Below are positions 54,549-58,933 of a DNA stretch of 58,933 nt, piece after piece. The stretch is from DASQHM01 sp035632095 (GTDB taxonomy: Bacteria > Pseudomonadota > Alphaproteobacteria > Ferrovibrionales > Ferrovibrionaceae), in the NCBI GenBank assembly GCA_035632095.1, contig DASQHM010000064.1, positions 1 to 58,933 of the forward strand, written 5' to 3'. A program made the translations under genes and the position numbers. The notes beneath the pieces were generated by a model. The model saw nothing but the letters and a program-made list of their open reading frames with translations. It was not told where the DNA came from and did no database searches. Positions within the stretch are counted from its first letter, which is position 1; every line of letters starts with the position of its first letter.

Positions 54549-55421
54549 CTAGTCGCTCAACACCTTGGGCATGCGCGCCAAATGGAAGCCGTTATAAGCG
54601 GGCGCAGGCTCCTTGTGCTTGGGCATTTCGCGGCTCGGCCGCGTGGTCGGCACGGCGCCGTCGACGCAGAGCGTGGTGCCGGAAATGAATGCGGCGCCTT
54701 CCGACAGCAGGAAGCAGATCGCCGCCGAAACCTCGCTTTCGGTGCCGATGCGCCCGAGCGGGCTCATGGTCTTCAGGCCGCGCAGGTGTTCGCGCATCTC
54801 GGGCGGATAGTGATCCATGCCGGAGGAGGCGATCCAGCCGGGCGCCACCGCGTTGACGCGCACGTTCGAGCCGGACCATTCCAATGCCGCGGTCTCGGTG
54901 AAGTTGACCATGCCGGCGCGCGCCGCGCCCGAATGACCCATGGTCGGCATGCCGAACCACATGTCGGCGACGATATTGACGATGGCGCCGCCGTGATCGG
55001 TCATCCACTGGGTGTAGCACTCGCGCGCCATGAGGAAGCCGCCGGTCAGGTTGTTGCGGACCACGGTCTCCCAGCCCTTCTGCGTGATGGCGGCCAAGGG
55101 CGCCGCGAACTGTCCGCCCGCGTTGTTGACCAGATGATCGATGCGGCCGAAGCGCTTGAGCACCGCGGCGACGGTGTCGCGCACGCGCTCTTCCTCGCGG
55201 ATATCGCAGACGAAGCCTTCCGCCTCGCCGCCGGCTTCGGCGATCTCTGCCTTCACCGCGGCGAGCTTCTCGATCCTCCGGCCGACCAGGGCGACTTTGG
55301 CGCCGAGCGACACCAATTCGTGGGCCGTACAGCGGCCGATGCCGCTGCCGCCGCCGGTGACGACGGCGACCTGGCCTTGGAACAATCCGGGGCGGAAAAC
55401 GGAGCGATACGTTGCGGCCAT
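54549..55421 (-). CDS. SDR-family reductase, PECR-like
   Basis: 290 aa from the ATG at 55421. Rossmann motif VAVVTGGGSGIGRCTAHELV, then IDHLVNNAGGQFAAPL, NNLTGGFLMARECYTQWMTD, and ALEWSGSNVRVNAVAPGWIA. In place of the usual YxxxK the sequence is HSGAARAG, and the stretch HSGAARAGMVNFTETAALEW strongly resembles human peroxisomal trans-2-enoyl-CoA reductase (PECR). So it is probably an enoyl-CoA or related reductase rather than an alcohol dehydrogenase. It is the first gene of the leftward carboxylase operon, behind the second LiuR-like operator. Confidence 0.9.
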   Translation of the reverse strand: MAATYRSVFRPGLFQGQVAVVTGGGSGIGRCTAHELVSLGAKVALVGRRIEKLAAVKAEIAEAGGEAEGFVCDIREEERVRDTVAAVLKRFGRIDHLVNNAGGQFAAPLAAITQKGWETVVRNNLTGGFLMARECYTQWMTDHGGAIVNIVADMWFGMPTMGHSGAARAGMVNFTETAALEWSGSNVRVNAVAPGWIASSGMDHYPPEMREHLRGLKTMSPLGRIGTESEVSAAICFLLSEGAAFISGTTLCVDGAVPTTRPSREMPKHKEPAPAYNGFHLARMPKVLSD

Positions 55422-55589
55422 GCGTCCCTGTCCTCCCAATCCCCACAGCCTATAAGAAGGCGGCCGCGCATGGGGAGTGTGACTCCCTGGCCGCGGCACG
55501 GGAACGGCAAGAGAGAAGCCAATGTGTGCCAACGACACGCGGACATCCGCCGGTCGCCGACGCCGCGCCGGAGGTTGACGTCAGGCTAG

Positions 55590-55611
55590 TTGACGTTTAC
55601 GTTAACGTCAA
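55590..55611. promoter_or_regulatory. second LiuR-like operator
   Basis: A 22-bp near-palindrome with left arm TTGACGTTTAC and right arm GTTAACGTCAA; only one pair of positions breaks symmetry, and it differs from the operator at 28019 by a single base. It lies between the leftward carboxylase operon (start 55421) and the rightward SCP2 gene (55701). On the minus strand TTGACG with TAGCCT 17 bp further gives a weak promoter for the operon. A half-site TTGACGTCA lies at 55575-55583. Confidence 0.78.
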
Positions 55612-55700
55612 GGTTCGGCTGGCCCGAGCGAACGTCTTCGCGGCCCTCGCGGGCTTGCGCCAAATAATCGGGCCGAGGCAACACGACAACGGAGACCGAC

Positions 55701-56000
55701 ATGAGTCTGGAGCAACTCACCACTGGCCTGCGCGACCGCGTTGCCGGCAAATCCGGTTTGGACGCCACCGTGAAATTCGACTTCGGATCCGACGGCGTCA
55801 TCTACATCGACGGCACCGCGAATCCCTATGCCGTGTCGAACGACAACAAGGACGCCGACTGCACCATCTCGATCTCCATGGCCGACTTCATCAGCATGAC
55901 CAAGGGCGAGCTGGATGGCACCACCGCCTTCATGATGGGCAAGCTGAAGGTCGCCGGCAACATGGGCATCGCCATGAAGCTGTCGAGCGTTCTCAACTGA
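55701..56000 (+). CDS. SCP2 sterol-binding domain protein
   Basis: 99 aa, ribosome site GGAGA upstream. The whole protein is one SCP2 domain: VKFDFGSDGVIYIDGTA, ADCTISISMADFISMTKGEL and TAFMMGKLKVAGNMGIAMKL with SSVLN at the end. Such small proteins bind acyl-CoA or other lipids and are thought to shuttle them to acyl-CoA enzymes. It is divergent from the carboxylase operon and shares the LiuR-like operator, so co-regulation is likely. Cytoplasmic. Confidence 0.92.
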   Translation: MSLEQLTTGLRDRVAGKSGLDATVKFDFGSDGVIYIDGTANPYAVSNDNKDADCTISISMADFISMTKGELDGTTAFMMGKLKVAGNMGIAMKLSSVLN

Positions 56001-56043
56001 TCCTCTAAGTCGCCGCGCCCACCTCTTACTCGCAATACGTCTC

Positions 56044-56102
56044 CCTCACCCTGAGCTTGTCGAAGGGCGAGGCCCTCATGCTTCGACCAGCTCAGCATGA
56101 GG
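56044..56102. repeat. inverted pair of REP-like 29-bp palindromes
   Basis: Two 29-bp units, 56044-56072 (core CTGAGCTTGTCGAAGG) and 56074-56102 (core CTTCGACCAGCTCAG), lie head to head with 1 bp between them. Each is itself a palindrome. They fill the convergent gap between the SCP2 gene and the acyl-CoA ligase, the usual place of paired REP elements. Confidence 0.75.
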
Positions 56103-56133
56103 ATTGATTCGCTGACGTATGCCGCGACCGCCT

Positions 56134-57852
56134 CTACTCCGCGGCGCGGCCGGCCTTGGCCGCTTTGTATTTCCGGGTCTCTTCCTCGACCAATTCCTTC
56201 TTCGACAGCTTGCCGACGATGGTCTTCGGCAGGACGGGGCGGATTTCCATCGCCACCGGCATTTCGTGCTTGCCGACCTTGTCCTGCAGGAACGCCTTCA
56301 GTTCATCGAACGCGAAGGGCGGCGCGCCGGCCTTGAGCTTGATGAAGGCCTTCGCCGATTGGCCGCGGTAATCGTCCGGTATGCCGATGACGGTGACTTC
56401 CTCCACCGAGGGGAAACCGTGGATCGCCTCTTCGAGGTTGCGGGGATAAACGTTGAAGCCGCCGGAAATGATCATGTCCTTCTTTCGGTCCACCAGATAG
56501 ACGAAGCCGTCGTCGTCCATGTAGCCGACGTCGCCCGTGTGCAGCCGCCCGCCGGCGAAGGCTTCCGCCGTGGCTTCCGGGTTGTTCCAATAGCCCTTCA
56601 TCACGTTCGGGCCGGTGATGCAGATTTCGCCGGTCTGGCCGAGCGGCAGAACCTTCAACGGATCGTCCACGTCGACGATATCGATGACGCAGCCGGGCGC
56701 CGGCACGCCGCAACTGCCTTTCTTGCGCTTGCCGATCACCGGCGTGAGCAGGCCGGGCGCCGAGGTTTCGGTCATGCCCCAGCCCTCGACCAGCTTGCAG
56801 CCGGTCATGGCTTCGAACTTCTCCTGCACCTCGACCGGCAGGGGCGCGCCGCCGGAAGCGCAATACTTCAGGCTGCGCAGGTCGTACTTGGCGATGTTCG
56901 GGTCGGAGATGATGGCCATGTACATGGTCGGCACGCCGGGAAACACCGTCGGCTTCTTGCGATCGATGTCGCGGATTACCGCCTGAAGATCAAAGCGCGC
57001 ATGCAGGACGATGGTCGAGCCGCCGCGGATGCCGCTCAACATGATGGCCGTGAGCGCGTAGACGTGGAAGAGCGGCAGCACCGCCAGGACGCGCTCCTTG
57101 CCCTCCTCGAGGACGGGCGGGTCGCCTTCGGTCCACAGCCGGATCTGGTGCTGCGCGGCCATCAGGTTGGCGTGGGTGAGCATGGCGCCTTTCGGAATGC
57201 CCGTGGTGCCGCCGGTATATTGCAATACCGCAATCTCGTTCTTCGGGTCCGCGACCGTCGCCGGCGCGTAACTGCCGTCGTTGTCGAGCAGTTGCCGCCA
57301 GGACATGTGCTGCGCGTCATGGGGAACCTGGGCGATATCCTTGCGCCGCGCCAAGGGGAACAGCAGGTTCTTCGGGAACGGCAGCACGTCCTGCAATTGG
57401 CCGACGATCAGCTTCTTCAGGCGCGTGCGGCCGAGCATGCGTCCCATTTGCGGATAGACGGCGCTGAGACCGAGCGTGACCATGAAGTCGGTCTGGCTGT
57501 CCTCGATCTTGTGCAGCAATTCCTTTTCCGCATCGAGGGGGCTGTAGTTCACTACCACACCGCCGGCCTTGAGAATGCCGAAGAAGGCGATGATGTAGTG
57601 GGGGGTGTTCGGCAGGAACAGGCCGACGTGAACGCCCTTCTTCACGCCGAGAGTCTGGAAGCCCTTGGCGGCGCGGTCGATCAGGCCGGCAATCTCGCGG
57701 TAGGTGAATCGCCGGTCCATGAAATCGCACAGAACGTTGTCCCCGAACTTGGCCGCGCTGTCGTCGATCAGGCTCCAGAGCGGTGCGACCGGGAACGTGG
57801 CATTCCACGGAACACCAGCGGGATAGGACTTTTCCCACACCTGCGCGGTCAT
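56134..57852 (-). CDS. long-chain fatty acid--CoA ligase (AMP-binding)
   Basis: 572 aa from the ATG at 57852, with AGGAGG just upstream. ATP motif VLQYTGGTTGIPKGAMLTHA, FPGVPTMYMAIISDPNIAKY, EGWGMTETSAPGLLTPVIGK, and the C-terminal block DGFVYLVDRKKDMIISGGFN then VYPRNLEEAI. The catalytic Lys is in VGKLSKKELVEE. It activates a fatty or branched acid to its CoA thioester, the entry step for both catabolic operons. It is a single gene, divergent from the phasin with about 170 bp between the starts. Confidence 0.94.
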   Translation of the reverse strand: MTAQVWEKSYPAGVPWNATFPVAPLWSLIDDSAAKFGDNVLCDFMDRRFTYREIAGLIDRAAKGFQTLGVKKGVHVGLFLPNTPHYIIAFFGILKAGGVVVNYSPLDAEKELLHKIEDSQTDFMVTLGLSAVYPQMGRMLGRTRLKKLIVGQLQDVLPFPKNLLFPLARRKDIAQVPHDAQHMSWRQLLDNDGSYAPATVADPKNEIAVLQYTGGTTGIPKGAMLTHANLMAAQHQIRLWTEGDPPVLEEGKERVLAVLPLFHVYALTAIMLSGIRGGSTIVLHARFDLQAVIRDIDRKKPTVFPGVPTMYMAIISDPNIAKYDLRSLKYCASGGAPLPVEVQEKFEAMTGCKLVEGWGMTETSAPGLLTPVIGKRKKGSCGVPAPGCVIDIVDVDDPLKVLPLGQTGEICITGPNVMKGYWNNPEATAEAFAGGRLHTGDVGYMDDDGFVYLVDRKKDMIISGGFNVYPRNLEEAIHGFPSVEEVTVIGIPDDYRGQSAKAFIKLKAGAPPFAFDELKAFLQDKVGKHEMPVAMEIRPVLPKTIVGKLSKKELVEEETRKYKAAKAGRAAE

Positions 57853-58022
57853 GTTTCCTCCTTGGGGCATCGGCGGGATTCTCCCGTCTCGCCCGGCGAG
57901 GGTATCAGCGGGCCCGGCTCAAGCCAATGTGTGCGGGCCAATCTGGCTGCGGCTCGGGGGAGTGTGCTAGCATGCAAATATTGCGTTCGCGGAGGGGCGC
58001 TGCCAACAGAGGGCTTCCGACG

Positions 58023-58517
58023 ATGTGGAACGGTAAGGACGGGCCGGTCATCCCGGCGGAGCGGCTTATCGCCATTTTGAAGTACCGCGGCATGGACGGC
58101 GAGGCGCTGATGGTGGCGCAGCGCAAGAGCCTGCAGGCCTTCATCGACGCCAGCGGCTTGGTCGCCAAAGGCATGGAAGCCATCGCGCAGCGCAACGCGA
58201 CCCTGGTCCGCGATGCCGTCGGCCGCGTCGCCGAGCGGCTGCCGGAACTGGCGCGCCAGCGCACCCTCGACGAGGTGGCGCGGATGAACCTGGACAATTC
58301 CCGCGACGATCTGGCCGCGGCGGTCCAAGGGTTTCAGGAAATGGCGGAGCTGGTCTGGAAGTGCAATCGCGACGCCTTCGACCTGATCAACCGCTCGCTG
58401 GTCGAGAGCCTCGAAAGCTTCGTCAAGGCGGCGCCGGCCGGTTCGACGGCAGTCGCGCCTGCGGCGCCTGCCGAACCCCAAGCGGACGAACTGAGCAAGC
58501 GCCGCGAAAGCCGCTGA
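58023..58517 (+). CDS. phasin-family protein
   Basis: 164 aa. The ATG at 58023 is chosen; longer frames run into the divergent ligase gene. Helical, amphipathic protein with RLIAILKYRGMDGEALMVAQ, RKSLQAFIDASGLVAKGMEA and FQEMAELVWKCNRDAFDLIN, the phasin_2-like pattern, and an Ala/Pro-rich C-terminal tail (PAGSTAVAPAAPAEPQA). Phasins coat polyhydroxyalkanoate granules, which would link surplus acyl-CoA to carbon storage. The family call rests on pattern, so moderate confidence. Confidence 0.8.
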   Translation: MWNGKDGPVIPAERLIAILKYRGMDGEALMVAQRKSLQAFIDASGLVAKGMEAIAQRNATLVRDAVGRVAERLPELARQRTLDEVARMNLDNSRDDLAAAVQGFQEMAELVWKCNRDAFDLINRSLVESLESFVKAAPAGSTAVAPAAPAEPQADELSKRRESR

Positions 58518-58531
58518 CACAATCACAAAGA

Positions 58532-58600
58532 ACTCACCCTTCGACGGGCTCAGGGTGAGGGCATCCGTTTACCTCATGCCGAGTCCGTCGAAGCACGAAG
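58532..58600. repeat. REP-like palindrome pair (second copy degenerate)
   Basis: 58532-58560 is a 29-bp unit with core CTTCGACGGGCTCAG, and 58572-58600 is a decayed inverted unit (core GAGTCCGTCGAAGC). They sit between the convergent phasin and acyl-CoA dehydrogenase genes and belong to the same family as 35140 and 56044. Confidence 0.7.
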
Positions 58601-58612
58601 CACGAATCCGCC

Positions 58613-58933
58613 TCACGCCGCGGCGGTGAGATCGGCGAAGCGCTTGCGATGATGGTCGGCGTTGCCGAACAGCACGTCGTTCATCATCAGGCGCTTCATG
58701 TAATGCCCGACGTTGAGCTCGTCGGACATGCCCATGCCGCCGTGCAGCTGCACCGCCTGCTGGCCGACGAAGCGCCCGCTCTGCCCGACCTGGGTCTTGG
58801 TCGCCGCGGCAGCCTTTGCATGGTCCTTGGCGCCTTCGGTGAGCTTGATCGCCAGCATGAGGTTCATGGAGCGCGCCTGTTCGAGCGCGATCCACATGTC
58901 CACCATGCGGTGCTGCAAGACCTGGAACTGCCC
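58613..58933 (-). CDS. acyl-CoA dehydrogenase, C-terminal end (cut by the window)
   Basis: The frame is open to the right edge; about 106 C-terminal residues are visible. QFQVLQHRMVDMWIALEQAR is the helix where acyl-CoA dehydrogenases read FQxxQHxxADM, and QQAVQLHGGMGMSDELNVGH is the usual LHGGxG block. NVGHYMKRLMMNDVLFGNAD is typical of the FadE-like group that pairs as heteromers. The start lies outside the window. This is the eighth acyl-CoA dehydrogenase of the region. Confidence 0.9.
   Translation of the reverse strand, partial: GQFQVLQHRMVDMWIALEQARSMNLMLAIKLTEGAKDHAKAAAATKTQVGQSGRFVGQQAVQLHGGMGMSDELNVGHYMKRLMMNDVLFGNADHHRKRFADLTAAA

Noticed and set aside
52254..55589. 1111-residue open frame on the plus strand
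   Set aside because: It lies antisense to well-defined carboxylase, dehydrogenase and SDR genes, has no family motif and is Arg/His/Gly-rich, as GC-rich mirror frames usually are.

Overview
The window is 58.9 kb of GC-rich DNA that reads as an alphaproteobacterium. The evidence is a GcrA-type cell-cycle regulator, a TIGR02186 membrane protein, an MbfA-like iron exporter, a phasin, and many acyl-CoA enzymes. I see no rRNA, tRNA, CRISPR array, transposase, integrase or phage gene. Both ends cut through genes. Genus-level placement cannot be made from the sequence alone.

Layout. 1-12.4 kb is a mixed housekeeping and oxidative region: a beta-propeller/phosphoesterase, gcrA, an MFS carrier, a ferritin-like DUF6306 protein, an orphan LuxR-type response regulator, NUDIX, a cytochrome P450, and an old-yellow-enzyme translationally coupled to a lone CoxL-type molybdenum hydroxylase large subunit. 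It ends with two decayed genes, a frameshifted histidine kinase and the last codons of a CaiB-type CoA-transferase. 12.4-15.2 kb is a patch of five small proteins, four of them exported. 15.2-18.0 kb is an operon joining a two-subunit CoA-transferase with a CaiB/BaiF CoA-transferase. 18-28 kb holds an AraC regulator, a fatty-acid-hydroxylase-type protein, a carrier, GNAT, an NfeD/SPFH pair, an acyl-CoA dehydrogenase, several membrane proteins and a sulfatase-like hydrolase.

The core theme is acyl-CoA catabolism. 28.0-39.8 kb is a rightward beta-oxidation operon: a LiuR-like MerR regulator, a thiolase, a dehydrogenase-hydratase fusion, a long acyl-CoA dehydrogenase, a tandem pair of acyl-CoA dehydrogenases, a second thiolase and a second fusion of opposite domain order. 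46.6-55.4 kb is a leftward operon: a PECR-like SDR, biotin-dependent carboxylase beta, two tandem AtuD-type (citronellyl-CoA) dehydrogenases, an enoyl-CoA hydratase, carboxylase alpha and another acyl-CoA dehydrogenase. It resembles the acyclic-terpene (atu) or leucine/isovalerate (liu) pathways but lacks an HMG-CoA lyase here. Nearly the same 22-bp palindrome sits before the MerR gene and between the second operon and a divergent SCP2-type lipid-carrier gene, so one regulator probably controls both blocks. An acyl-CoA ligase, a phasin and the tail of an eighth acyl-CoA dehydrogenase close the window.

39.8-46.5 kb, between the two operons, holds a Met/His-rich periplasmic protein with an FNR-like box and a Crp/Fnr regulator, a tiny exported peptide with its own terminator, an exported WD40-caspase protein, a TetR regulator with a perfect operator, and an MbfA-like iron exporter. 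A family of 29-bp palindromes is scattered in intergenic gaps of the catabolic region.
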